13,350 nucleotides of DNA from an uncultured Lachnospiraceae bacterium (lineage in GTDB: Bacteria > Bacillota > Clostridia > Lachnospirales > Lachnospiraceae): NCBI GenBank assembly GCA_905197485.1, contig CAJJYZ010000049.1, positions 1-13,350 of the forward strand, written 5' to 3'. Made by a program: the position numbers and the translations under genes. A model generated the notes under the pieces. That model saw only the letters and a list, made by a program, of their open reading frames with translations, searched no databases and had not been told where the DNA came from. Numbering within the stretch: position 1 is the first letter of the stretch; the number at the start of each line of letters is the position of its first letter. Below are positions 6,267 to 13,088 of this stretch, in pieces.

Positions 6267-7934
6267 ATGGGAACAGAGCGAAAGAAAAAGGAGGGGGCAT
6301 TTCTGGTCCAGGGAGCGATTCTTGCTTCTGCAGGCATCATTACCAAGATTATTGGTGTGATTTACCGAATCCCTCTCATAAACATCATGGGAGACCAGGG
6401 GCAGGCATATTATGGGATTGCTTTTGAGATATATGCGATTGCTTTGCTTTTGACCTCCTACAGTCTTCCTCTTGCCGTATCGAAGCTTGTGTCGGCAAGA
6501 GTTTCCAAAGGAGAGCGGCGCAATGCATTTCGTGTATTTAAGGCCGCGCTTATTTTTGCAGTTACCGCAGGGACCTTTATCGGATTGATTGTGTTCTTCG
6601 GGGCAGATTTTATTGCCGATAAGATTATGGCGATGGAACCGAGTAAGTATGCGCTTCGCGTGCTGGCACCATGCCTGCTTGTCGTTGCGGTGATGGGAGT
6701 CATCCGCGGATATTTCCAAGGACTCGGAACGATGCTTCCGACAGCCGTTTCACAGATTCTGGAGCAGATTGTCAATGCGGTTGTCAGTGTGGTGGGAGCC
6801 AGTTACCTGTTTCAATTTGGGAAGAAAGCGGTAGAAATAAAGTCGAAAGAATATCTGGCTCCGGCATATGGGGCAGCAGGCGGGACGTTTGGAACGCTCG
6901 TGGGAGCGATAGCAGGACTTTTATTCCTCGTATTTGTCTTTCTGGCTTACAAGAAGATTATTCGAAGACAGCTCCGGAGAGATAAGAGCAGATATCGGGA
7001 AAGCTATGCGGATATCTTTATCGTTCTTTTTTACACGATTACACCTGTAATTTTGAGTACGGCGGTTTACCAGAGTACGAAAATTCTGGATGCCGGTATT
7101 TTCAGTAACCTGATGGATGTGCAGGGTATGGCAAAGAAAGAATACGAAACGCTTTGGGGAATGTATACCGGTAAGTTCAATACGCTTGTCAATGTGCCGC
7201 TTGCCATTGCCAATGCGGTTGGAGCCTCTGTGATTCCAAGCTTAACGGCCGCGGTGACATCCGGAGATAAGAAACAGGTTTACAAGAAGATTCAGTTGGC
7301 AACCCGCTTTACGATGATTATTTCCATCCCGAGTATGGTGGGATGCATTGTGCTTGCAAGACCGGTGTTAGACCTTTTGTTTACAGGGGACAACCGGATT
7401 CCGGCATTGCTTTTGATGAGCGGTTCCGTAACGATTGTGTTCTATTCGCTTTCTACGATTACAAACGCCATGCTGCAGGGAGTCAACCGTATGACGCTTC
7501 CAATCAAGAATGCGGCGATTTCTCTCGGGGTTCATTTGATTGCGCTTCTTTTTATGCTTATTGTATTCAAGATGAACATTTTTGCAGTCATCGGAGGAAC
7601 GATTGTATTTTCATTTAGCATGTGTGTGCTGAATCAGAAAGCATTGCACCGGGAAATCGGATATAAGCAGGAACGTCACAAGACGTTTGTTATTCCGTTG
7701 ATGGCATCCATTATTATGGGAATCGTGGCGTTGATTTCACAGATGATTCTTCAGATGCTGATGCCACAGAAACTGGCTACAGTTATCACATTATGTTTCG
7801 CAGTGGTTGTGTATGGAATCGCCCTCTTATTGCTTGGAGGATTGACGGAAGAGGAGATTCTTTCCATGCCAAAAGGCCATGCGATTGCGAAATTTTTGAA
7901 GAAGACACACCTTTTAAGAGAAGGATATTATTAA
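6267..7934 (+). CDS. MOP-superfamily flippase, SpoVB/MurJ-like
   Basis: Proteins of this group move lipid-linked sugars, such as lipid II or polysaccharide precursors, across the cytoplasmic membrane. The 555-aa sequence starts with a short basic stretch and then ILASAGIITKIIGVIYRIPL, the usual first helix of SpoVB-like proteins, and continues with about 14 hydrophobic segments. Conserved-looking stretches are MGDQGQAYYGIAFEIYAI (residues about 41-58) and GVIRGYFQGLGTMLPTAVSQ (about 143-162). NAMLQGVNRMTLPIKNA in the second half is also typical. A GTGAGG ribosome-binding site precedes the ATG, 18 bases after ybeY. The sporulation genes upstream suggest a SpoVB-like role in spore cortex synthesis, but a MurJ-like vegetative role or capsule export cannot be excluded. 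A strong hairpin begins 33 bases after the stop codon. Confidence 0.88.
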   Translation: MGTERKKKEGAFLVQGAILASAGIITKIIGVIYRIPLINIMGDQGQAYYGIAFEIYAIALLLTSYSLPLAVSKLVSARVSKGERRNAFRVFKAALIFAVTAGTFIGLIVFFGADFIADKIMAMEPSKYALRVLAPCLLVVAVMGVIRGYFQGLGTMLPTAVSQILEQIVNAVVSVVGASYLFQFGKKAVEIKSKEYLAPAYGAAGGTFGTLVGAIAGLLFLVFVFLAYKKIIRRQLRRDKSRYRESYADIFIVLFYTITPVILSTAVYQSTKILDAGIFSNLMDVQGMAKKEYETLWGMYTGKFNTLVNVPLAIANAVGASVIPSLTAAVTSGDKKQVYKKIQLATRFTMIISIPSMVGCIVLARPVLDLLFTGDNRIPALLLMSGSVTIVFYSLSTITNAMLQGVNRMTLPIKNAAISLGVHLIALLFMLIVFKMNIFAVIGGTIVFSFSMCVLNQKALHREIGYKQERHKTFVIPLMASIIMGIVALISQMILQMLMPQKLATVITLCFAVVVYGIALLLLGGLTEEEILSMPKGHAIAKFLKKTHLLREGYY

Positions 7935-7967
7935 AATGTAACGGCTCATGTATAGAGTGAGAAAAAG

Positions 7968-8030
7968 AAGCTAATACTGTATGAAAAAAGGAGTGTCCTT
8001 ATGAAGAAACAATACAGTATTAGCTTTTTT
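7968..8030 (+). promoter_or_regulatory. Long hairpin enclosing the ribosome-binding site and start codon
   Basis: AAGCTAATACTGTAT (7968-7982) is perfectly complementary to ATACAGTATTAGCTT (8012-8026), and six T (8025-8030) run from the end of the 3' arm, as in an intrinsic terminator. The 29-base loop contains AAGGAG (7988-7993) and the ATG at 8001. Inside the loop a second small hairpin, AAGGA (7988-7992) / TCCTT (7996-8000), covers the ribosome-binding site. It may end transcription of the flippase gene, attenuate the next gene, or both. On the minus strand a T-rich stretch also follows the stem, so it could act in both directions. Confidence 0.6.
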
Positions 8031-8354
8031 GCGGTATCTATGATGTGTGTGCTTCTATTATCCTTCGCTTATCGGATGGACTATGAACATATGAAGCTCG
8101 AGGCGAAAGATAAGGTGGCAGAGGAAGAACATTCGATGGCGACGGAAGGGAACGCGTCGAAGGCAGAAGTCTATTATCTCAAAGAATTGAATGGGTTCGT
8201 AGCCGTATATCTGAACGATAAGAAAACGGTATACGAGTATACGACAATCTCTATGGAAAACCTTCCGCAGGAAGTAGCGGAAGAGATTGAGAATGGAATG
8301 CCGATTGCTTCGGAAGAAAGTCTCTACAGCTTTTTGGAAGGTTATTCAAGTTAA
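8001..8354 (+). CDS. Membrane-anchored protein with a BofC-C-terminal-like domain
   Basis: The 117-aa product has one hydrophobic segment near the N-terminus (residues about 5-23, after MKKQ), then a charged linker, then a small domain (about 54-115) with VYYLKELNGFVAVY, LPQEVAEEIENGMPI and ESLYSFLEGYSS. This pattern resembles the BofC C-terminal domain found in many Clostridia; BofC in Bacillus restrains the SpoIVB protease that signals pro-sigma-K processing. The assignment is by remembered pattern and is only moderately sure; the N-terminal BofC domain is absent. The domain would lie outside the membrane. The start is ATG 8001, with AAGGAG eight bases before it, enclosed in the long hairpin described separately. 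The first codons form the 3' arm of that hairpin. Confidence 0.6.
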   Translation: MKKQYSISFFAVSMMCVLLLSFAYRMDYEHMKLEAKDKVAEEEHSMATEGNASKAEVYYLKELNGFVAVYLNDKKTVYEYTTISMENLPQEVAEEIENGMPIASEESLYSFLEGYSS

Positions 8355-8417
8355 AAAGTGGACTTCTTCTGAATTTTAGTGTAAGATAGAAAAAGATTAT
8401 GGGAAGGAACAAAAGAA

Positions 8418-8639
8418 ATGTTAGAAGAAAAAATCAAGAGAATTAATGAATTATACAGAAAATCAAAGGCGGAAGGGCTTACAGATGAGGAGAGAATGGA
8501 GCAGAAAGTATTGCGTGCCGAGTATATCGATGCATTCAAACGGAATTTAAGAAGTCAATTGGATAATATTGACATCAAGGAAGCGGATGGAACTATCGTA
8601 AATCTTGGCGAAAAATATGGAAACAAAAAAGGAAATTAG
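8418..8639 (+). CDS. DUF896 family protein (YnzC-like)
   Basis: This is a small cytoplasmic helical protein of 73 aa. The N-terminal part has the family signature: INELYRKSKAEGLTDEERMEQ (residues 9-29, a helix-loop-helix) and then LRAEYIDAFKRNLRSQLDNI. The C-terminal tail is short and polar. The function of the family is not established; B. subtilis YnzC is LexA-controlled and lies in the yneA SOS operon, but no LexA-type operator is evident here. AAGGA (8404-8408) stands ten bases before the ATG. The last 23 bases overlap the preferred start of the cyclo-ligase gene in another frame, so the two are likely co-translated. Confidence 0.88.
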   Translation: MLEEKIKRINELYRKSKAEGLTDEERMEQKVLRAEYIDAFKRNLRSQLDNIDIKEADGTIVNLGEKYGNKKGN

Positions 8640-9174
8640 GACAAGGCTTCTAAACCGAAGGAAAGCGCTTTCGATAGAAGAGAGAGCGTGGATGTCGGAA
8701 GCGATTATAAAGAGAATTTTACGACATCCCTGGTTTCAGGAAGCGACAACCATTTATCTTTATATGTCCTATCGGGAGGAAGTCGATACAAGGACGCTTC
8801 TGAAAGAAGCGATTCGTATGGGAAAGAACGTTGCAGTTCCAAAAGTCCGGGGGAAAGAAATGGAGTTCTATTATATAGAAGATTGCGAGGAACTTCGTCC
8901 GGGGATGAGAGGGATTCCGGAACCGGAAGGAGAAACCATCAGCCTTGCAAACGACGAATCTGCCCTGATTTTGATGCCACTTGTCGGGTTCGATAAGGCA
9001 GGAAACCGAATCGGATATGGAGGAGGATACTATGACCGATATCTGGAGCGGCATCCGTCTCATCCGACCATTGGACTTGCCTATTCCATTCAGGAGGTGG
9101 ATGAGCTCCCAATAGAAGAAACAGACCGGAGACCGGATAGGATTGTGACAGAGGAGAAAGAGGTGAACGCATAG
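8617..9174 (+). CDS. 5-formyltetrahydrofolate cyclo-ligase
   Basis: The enzyme converts 5-formyl-THF to 5,10-methenyl-THF using ATP, returning a stored folate to one-carbon metabolism. Counting from ATG 8617 (185 aa), the N-terminal KKEIRTRLLNRRKALS (residues 4-19), MSYREEVDTRTLL, LILMPLVGFD and the ATP/Mg motif GYGGGYYDRYL (133-143) are the family landmarks, followed by GLAYSIQ and a C-terminal DRIVTE. An upstream TTG at 8605 would add four residues; I prefer the ATG because the typical N-terminus begins with METKKE-like sequence and neither start has a strong ribosome-binding site. The gene overlaps the DUF896 gene by 23 bases and its TAG is followed at once by the ATG of the DUF4250 gene, so the three probably form one unit. 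In some species this gene is called fau, ygfA or yqgN. Confidence 0.94.
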   Translation: METKKEIRTRLLNRRKALSIEERAWMSEAIIKRILRHPWFQEATTIYLYMSYREEVDTRTLLKEAIRMGKNVAVPKVRGKEMEFYYIEDCEELRPGMRGIPEPEGETISLANDESALILMPLVGFDKAGNRIGYGGGYYDRYLERHPSHPTIGLAYSIQEVDELPIEETDRRPDRIVTEEKEVNA

Positions 9175-9354
9175 ATGACAACATTGCCAAAAGACCCGAT
9201 GTTATTGTTAAGCACAGTAAATATGAAGCTTCGAGATGCTTATCAGAATCTGGATGCCTTGTGCGAGGACTTGCAGATAGAGAAGCAGGAACTGTTAGAT
9301 ACGCTTGCGGGGATTGATTATTTTTATGAGGAAGAAATAAATCAGTTCCGCTAA
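9175..9354 (+). CDS. DUF4250 domain-containing small protein
   Basis: A 59-aa reading frame begins directly after the cyclo-ligase stop codon and ends with TAA at 9352-9354. It starts MTTLPKDPMLLLSTVNMKLR, continues through DAYQNLDALCEDLQIEKQEL and ends IDYFYEEEINQFR. The LPKDPMLLLS start, the LDALCEDL helix and the final YDxxxNQF-like stretch match my memory of DUF4250, a family of short proteins common in Lachnospiraceae and other Clostridia. AGAGGTG (9159-9165), inside the end of the cyclo-ligase gene, is a likely ribosome-binding site. The layout resembles a small helical, perhaps DNA-binding, domain, but no function is known. The gene is easily missed because of its length. Confidence 0.8.
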   Translation: MTTLPKDPMLLLSTVNMKLRDAYQNLDALCEDLQIEKQELLDTLAGIDYFYEEEINQFR

Positions 9355-9392
9355 CAGTACGGGAAGATAGAGTAGAAAAGAAAGGTAGAGCT

Positions 9393-10832
9393 ATGATGAA
9401 TACATATCAGGTTGATTTAAACCAGCCGGCGCCTACAAAAGAGCCGGAGCGTCAATATTATTTTATAGAGAAGGCAAAAGCATACGTGCAGAAGCAGTCT
9501 GAGGAAGCCGGACGTCCGTTGACGTTTTGTGTGACGACATTTGGCTGCCAGATGAATGCGAGAGATTCCGAAAAACTGGTTGGAATTTTGGAGCAGATTG
9601 GATATGTGGAGGAGACAGAGGAAGAGAAAGCGGACTTTGTCATCTACAATACATGTACAGTCAGAGAAAATGCAAACCAGAGGGTGTATGGAAGATTGGG
9701 ACAGTTAAAACATGTCAAGAAATCCAATCCTCATATGATGATTGGACTCTGTGGCTGCATGATGCAGGAGCCTCAGGTAGTAGAAAAATTAAAGAAAAGC
9801 TATCGGTTTGTCGATATCATCTTCGGTACACACAACATTTATAAATTCGCAGAGCTGATTGCAACCAGACTGGAGTCGGAACGCATGGTGATTGATATTT
9901 GGAAGGATACGGATAAGATTGTGGAAGACCTTCCGAGCGAGCGGAAATTCTCTTTCAAATCCGGTGTAAATATCATGTTTGGCTGCAATAATTTCTGCAG
10001 CTATTGCATTGTTCCATATGTCAGGGGACGGGAACGAAGCAGGAATCCAAAGGACATTATCCGGGAAATCGAGAGACTGGTTGCGGATGGTGTCGTGGAA
10101 GTCATGCTTCTCGGACAGAATGTAAACTCTTACGGGAAAAATCTGGAGGAACCAATTACTTTTGCGCAGCTCTTGCAGGAAATTGAGAAAATCGAAGGTC
10201 TGGAGCGTATCCGTTTCATGACGTCTCATCCGAAGGATTTATCGGATGAATTAATCGAAGTGATGAAAAACTCTAAGAAAATCTGTAAGCATTTGCATTT
10301 GCCGGTACAGTCCGGAAGCACAAGGATTCTGGAGAAGATGAACCGACGTTACACGAAAGAAAAATATTTGGAGCTTGTGGATAAAATCAAGACGGAGGTT
10401 CCGGATATTTCCCTCACCACAGACATCATTGTCGGTTTCCCTGGAGAAACAGAAGAGGATTTCCTTGAGACAATGGATGTGGTGAAAAAGGTGCGTTATG
10501 ATAGCGCATTTACATTTATCTATTCCAAACGGACGGGGACGCCTGCTGCCGCGATGGAAGAGCAGGTGCCGGAGGATGTCGTGAAAGACAGATTTGACCG
10601 GTTACTAAAAGAAGTGCAGGAAATCTCTGCGGAAGTGTGCAGCGTCCATACTGGAACCGTACAGAAGGTTTTGGTGGAATCGGTAAACGACCACGATAAC
10701 AGCCTTGTCACAGGAAGACTGAGCAACAACATTCTTGTACACTTCCCGGGAGAAGAAAGTCTGATTGGGAAGATTGTAGACGTCTCATTGGATGAATGCA
10801 AAGGCTTCTACTATATCGGAACGAGAGTGTAA
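9393..10832 (+). CDS. miaB: tRNA-2-methylthio-N6-dimethylallyladenosine synthase MiaB
   Basis: MiaB adds a methylthio group to i6A37 of tRNAs that read UNN codons, using two [4Fe-4S] clusters and S-adenosylmethionine. The N-terminal MTTase domain has Cys52 (TFGCQMNARDSEK), Cys88 (NTCTVRENA) and Cys122 (GLCGCMMQ) for the auxiliary cluster. The radical-SAM triad is Cys198, Cys202 and Cys205 (FGCNNFCSYCIVPYVRGRERSR region). Further on are LLGQNVNSYG, FMTSHPKDLS, HLPVQSGS and a C-terminal TRAM domain (about 410-479). The short FCSYCIVPYVRGRERSR form, with VRG, indicates MiaB over MtaB. The length of 479 aa is typical; the N-terminal 40 residues are an extension common in Clostridia. AAAGG (9381-9385) precedes the ATG, and a second ATG follows at once. 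The gene ends at a strong terminator; mutS, often next, is absent. Confidence 0.97.
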   Translation: MMNTYQVDLNQPAPTKEPERQYYFIEKAKAYVQKQSEEAGRPLTFCVTTFGCQMNARDSEKLVGILEQIGYVEETEEEKADFVIYNTCTVRENANQRVYGRLGQLKHVKKSNPHMMIGLCGCMMQEPQVVEKLKKSYRFVDIIFGTHNIYKFAELIATRLESERMVIDIWKDTDKIVEDLPSERKFSFKSGVNIMFGCNNFCSYCIVPYVRGRERSRNPKDIIREIERLVADGVVEVMLLGQNVNSYGKNLEEPITFAQLLQEIEKIEGLERIRFMTSHPKDLSDELIEVMKNSKKICKHLHLPVQSGSTRILEKMNRRYTKEKYLELVDKIKTEVPDISLTTDIIVGFPGETEEDFLETMDVVKKVRYDSAFTFIYSKRTGTPAAAMEEQVPEDVVKDRFDRLLKEVQEISAEVCSVHTGTVQKVLVESVNDHDNSLVTGRLSNNILVHFPGEESLIGKIVDVSLDECKGFYYIGTRV

Positions 10833-10858
10833 ACAAATACCAACTATAATTTAAGAAG

Positions 10859-10908
10859 AAAACGTCCAAACTATTTATGAAATTGTAAATAGAAAGGGCG
10901 TTTTTTCT
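10859..10908 (+). terminator. Intrinsic terminator after miaB, overlapping the next gene's leader
   Basis: AAAACGTCC (10859-10867) pairs with GGGCGTTTT (10896-10904; one U-G pair), and above it CTATTTA (10871-10877) pairs with TAAATAG (10886-10892) around an 8-base loop. Six T (10901-10906) end the structure. The purine-rich AGAAAGGG (10891-10898), in the 3' side of the stem, is also the only likely ribosome-binding site for the TTG start at 10909. Confidence 0.75.
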
Positions 10909-11325
10909 TTGAAAAAATTAGGGGAGTATCTTTTTCTGGGCGGATTGGGAGGAACTGCATATTATTTGTTTGAAGTTCTGTTTCGTGGTTTTTCTCATTG
11001 GACGATGTTTGTCCTTGGAGGAATTTGTATGATATTTTTTGCATGGCAGGGACAAGTTTTTGGATGGGAAGAACCATTATGGATTCAGGTTCTTCGGTGT
11101 ACCATTTTCGTGACAGCTAGTGAGTTCCTGACCGGAATGATTGTGAATCGTTGGCTGGGGTGGAATGTATGGGATTATTCGGAGCAGCCGTTTCAACTAC
11201 TCGGACAGATTTGCCTTCCGTTTACAGTGATTTTCTCCGGACTATGTGCCATTGGGATACTTGTGAGCGGATATGTGCTATATTGGATATTTGGTGAGGA
11301 GAAGCCGGAATATCATGTTTTGTGA
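10909..11325 (+). CDS. CmpB-type membrane protein (putative ABC-transporter type IV)
   Basis: This 138-aa integral membrane protein has about four hydrophobic segments (residues about 7-25, 31-47, 55-75 and 100-132). The conserved pieces GGLGGTAYYLFEVLFRGFSHW (residues 11-31), FVLGGICMIFF and EFLTGMIVNRWLGWNVWDYS (64-83) match the family named putative ABC-transporter type IV (CmpB, PF06541). Despite that name, no ATPase or substrate-binding partner is nearby and the function is unknown. The TTG start at 10909 is needed to include the first conserved segment; no upstream ATG exists, and internal ATGs would cut the domain. Its ribosome-binding site lies in the stem of the miaB terminator, so expression may depend on a promoter or read-through I cannot locate. 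Confidence 0.82.
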   Translation: MKKLGEYLFLGGLGGTAYYLFEVLFRGFSHWTMFVLGGICMIFFAWQGQVFGWEEPLWIQVLRCTIFVTASEFLTGMIVNRWLGWNVWDYSEQPFQLLGQICLPFTVIFSGLCAIGILVSGYVLYWIFGEEKPEYHVL

Positions 11326-11374
11326 AATTTAAAATAGATAGGTTAATGAGAGAGAGTTTTTGCGAAATCCCTCT

Positions 11375-11400
11375 TATTTGTTTTGTAGATAAAACAAATA
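11375..11400. repeat. Perfect 10-bp inverted repeat, possible bidirectional stop or operator
   Basis: TATTTGTTTT (11375-11384) and AAAACAAATA (11391-11400) are exact inverted copies separated by GTAGAT. The stem is AT-rich and no T-run follows on the + strand, so a terminator is doubtful. The repeat lies just upstream of the promoter region of the next gene and could instead be a protein-binding site. Confidence 0.4.
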
Positions 11401-11440
11401 GTGATATTTTGACAATGTATAACAAAAAATAATAAAAATA

Positions 11441-11470
11441 TTGCGTAATTTGCACAAAATGATATATAAT
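11441..11470 (+). promoter_or_regulatory. Sigma-A-type promoter for the CPBP gene
   Basis: TTGCGT (11441-11446) and a perfect TATAAT (11465-11470) are separated by 18 bases. The predicted leader of about 50 bases ends in GGGAGGGG (11517-11524), a strong ribosome-binding site six bases before the ATG. A second -35-like TTGACA at 11409-11414 has only poor -10 partners. A short CTAATA/TATTAG repeat (11486-11491, 11512-11517) may fold in the leader. Confidence 0.6.
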
Positions 11471-11529
11471 TCTTTACAAGAATAACTAATAAAATCAATA
11501 CTGCCAACTGCTATTAGGGAGGGGTTAGA

Positions 11530-12555
11530 ATGTTGACGAGAACAGAGAAAAAGAATCTAACGATATTTATGTCAGTTACTTTAAGTTTAACGATAATAAT
11601 GAGTCTGTTTATACCGAAATGTTATGAGATAAATGGCGATGCGGTTCTTTTTACGTGGATACAGGCTTATTTTCCGATGACAGGAGTTATGATTGTTTTG
11701 CTATACAACATGAGACAAATAAAGTTTCGTTTGAAGGGTTTTTGTATTGTGTTTCTGTTTGTTAGTGGAATATCAATGTGTTCCGGAGTTGCCACGTTAT
11801 TTTTAGATTACAATATCTGTATAGCTATAGAAGGTACGGCATGCCGTATTGGTTCTTTACTTTCACTTTTGCTAATTTTTTATTTATCTGATTCAACGGA
11901 TAAGATTAGAATCAGCATCAAAAAATCCACAGGAAAAGAATGGATTGGATACACTTTTTTACTTTTCATCTTAATGTTAGCGAGTATTTCTTTGAATTCT
12001 ATGTTAAGAGTAATGCTTGGAATTGATAAGCAAAATTATTTGACACCTATATTTACTTCAGGCGAAAATATTATAAAAATAGTCATAACACTTTTAATGA
12101 ATCCTATTAATTTTGCAACTTGTTTTATAACATTTTTTGGTGAAGAATTTGGGTGGCGAAGATTTCTACAACCGCTTTTAGAGAAAAGATATGGCATGAG
12201 ACTCGGAATTTTAATTTTGGGAATTATATGGGGAATTTGGCATTTACCGCTTTCAATATATGTTTATTCAGAAGAAAATTGGGGGATTCAGTTTTTAAAT
12301 CAAATAAATTTATGTATATTGTTTGCTATTTTCCTGGCATATGTTTATTTAAAAACTAAAAATATATGGATAGTTACATGGCTTCATTATTTTTGGAATA
12401 CATTTTTTAGTATATTACCTGAGTTTGTAACAGAAGATAGTGAAAGTATAGAAAAAATGATGGTATCTACTGTTGTATATCTTCTTTGCTTCTTACCGTT
12501 TTTAAAGTCTAAGATATTTAATGACAGCGCTATTTTAGACGACATGTTCCTATAA
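11530..12555 (+). CDS. CPBP family intramembrane glutamic endopeptidase
   Basis: CPBP (Abi/CAAX) proteins are multi-pass membrane proteases; bacterial members are often tied to bacteriocin maturation, self-immunity or stress. The three motifs are intact in the C-terminal half: EEFGWRR (residues 205-211, with Glu205, Glu206 and Arg210), IIWGIWHLPL (232-241, with His238) and WLHYFWNT (284-291, with His286 and Asn290). The 341-aa chain has about eight hydrophobic segments, and the first 190 residues are a family-variable membrane part. The gene has its own promoter and ribosome-binding site. It is markedly more AT-rich than the miaB side, with many TTA, ATA and AAA codons, which suggests transfer. 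No bacteriocin precursor or transporter is visible beside it, so its substrate is unknown. Confidence 0.9.
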   Translation: MLTRTEKKNLTIFMSVTLSLTIIMSLFIPKCYEINGDAVLFTWIQAYFPMTGVMIVLLYNMRQIKFRLKGFCIVFLFVSGISMCSGVATLFLDYNICIAIEGTACRIGSLLSLLLIFYLSDSTDKIRISIKKSTGKEWIGYTFLLFILMLASISLNSMLRVMLGIDKQNYLTPIFTSGENIIKIVITLLMNPINFATCFITFFGEEFGWRRFLQPLLEKRYGMRLGILILGIIWGIWHLPLSIYVYSEENWGIQFLNQINLCILFAIFLAYVYLKTKNIWIVTWLHYFWNTFFSILPEFVTEDSESIEKMMVSTVVYLLCFLPFLKSKIFNDSAILDDMFL

Positions 12556-12656
12556 CAATGAAGATGCATTTTTTTACATATTATTTTTCCTATCTTACCG
12601 GTGCGTAAATCAATGTAGCAAGAAAGCAATTACCATATACAAATTTTCTTAAAATA

Positions 12657-12665
12657 TGATATAAT
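12657..12665 (+). promoter_or_regulatory. Extended -10 promoter for the MNT-HEPN genes
   Basis: TGATATAAT is a perfect extended -10 element. The expected -35 position (about 12637-12642, ATACAA) matches poorly, which is acceptable for extended -10 promoters. Transcription would begin near 12672, about 57 bases before the MNT ATG. Confidence 0.5.
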
Positions 12666-12728
12666 AAATTTGTAATCATAATGTGAATTTGAGAAGATGA
12701 TTTGATTTTTGAAGAAAGCAGGGATTTT

Positions 12729-13088
12729 ATGATAAAAAAAAGAGCATTATCAGAAAGACATAGAAATGCATTAGAACATGCTGTTTTGTCCATTAAAAAA
12801 TCACAATTATCAAATTTTGTTAATGATGTAATTTTGTTTGGAAGTTGCGCGCGCGGGGAACAAACTTACGAAAGTGATATAGATTTACTTCTCATATTGC
12901 AAGAAGAATTTTTAACCGTAAAAGAAAAATTGCGTATTCCGTTTCGTCTGATTAAATGCGAAGTGAACGGTGAAGAATTAGATGACCCGGATATTGATTT
13001 GAAGATATTAATAGGAGATGAGTGGAAAACATCTCAAATGACGTTTTATAAGAATATTAGGAGGGATGGTATTTCGATATGGCATTAG
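12729..13088 (+). CDS. MNT-type nucleotidyltransferase (HEPN/MNT pair)
   Basis: Minimal nucleotidyltransferases are encoded beside HEPN RNase genes; in studied HEPN/MNT pairs (such as HepT/MntA) the MNT protein neutralises the HEPN toxin by adding AMP to it. The signature is ILFGSCARGEQTYESDIDLLL, here split as GSCARG (residues 38-43) and SDIDLLL (49-55), with metal-binding Asp50 and Asp52. A third acidic residue is expected in DPDIDLKIL (Asp88 or Asp90). The 119-aa length is typical. I chose ATG 12729 because AGCAGGG (12717-12723) stands five bases before it; a TTG at 12702 would add nine residues that do not look conserved. The stop codon lies inside the HEPN gene, giving a 10-base overlap and coupled translation. 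Confidence 0.87.
   Translation: MIKKRALSERHRNALEHAVLSIKKSQLSNFVNDVILFGSCARGEQTYESDIDLLLILQEEFLTVKEKLRIPFRLIKCEVNGEELDDPDIDLKILIGDEWKTSQMTFYKNIRRDGISIWH

Noticed and set aside
8605..8616. TTG at 8605 as the cyclo-ligase start
   Set aside because: It has no well-spaced ribosome-binding site and adds only four residues; ATG 8617 matches the usual N-terminus better, although both remain possible.
11409..11438. TTGACA at 11409 as the main CPBP promoter
   Set aside because: Possible -10 elements downstream are poorly matched or spaced; the TTGCGT-18-TATAAT site is better.
12557..12575. AATG/CATT hairpin followed by seven T after the CPBP gene, as terminator
   Set aside because: The stem is only 4 bp, too weak to call, although the T-run could help stop transcription.
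12702..12728. TTG at 12702 as the MNT start
   Set aside because: ATG 12729 has AGCAGGG at suitable spacing and the extra residues look unconserved.
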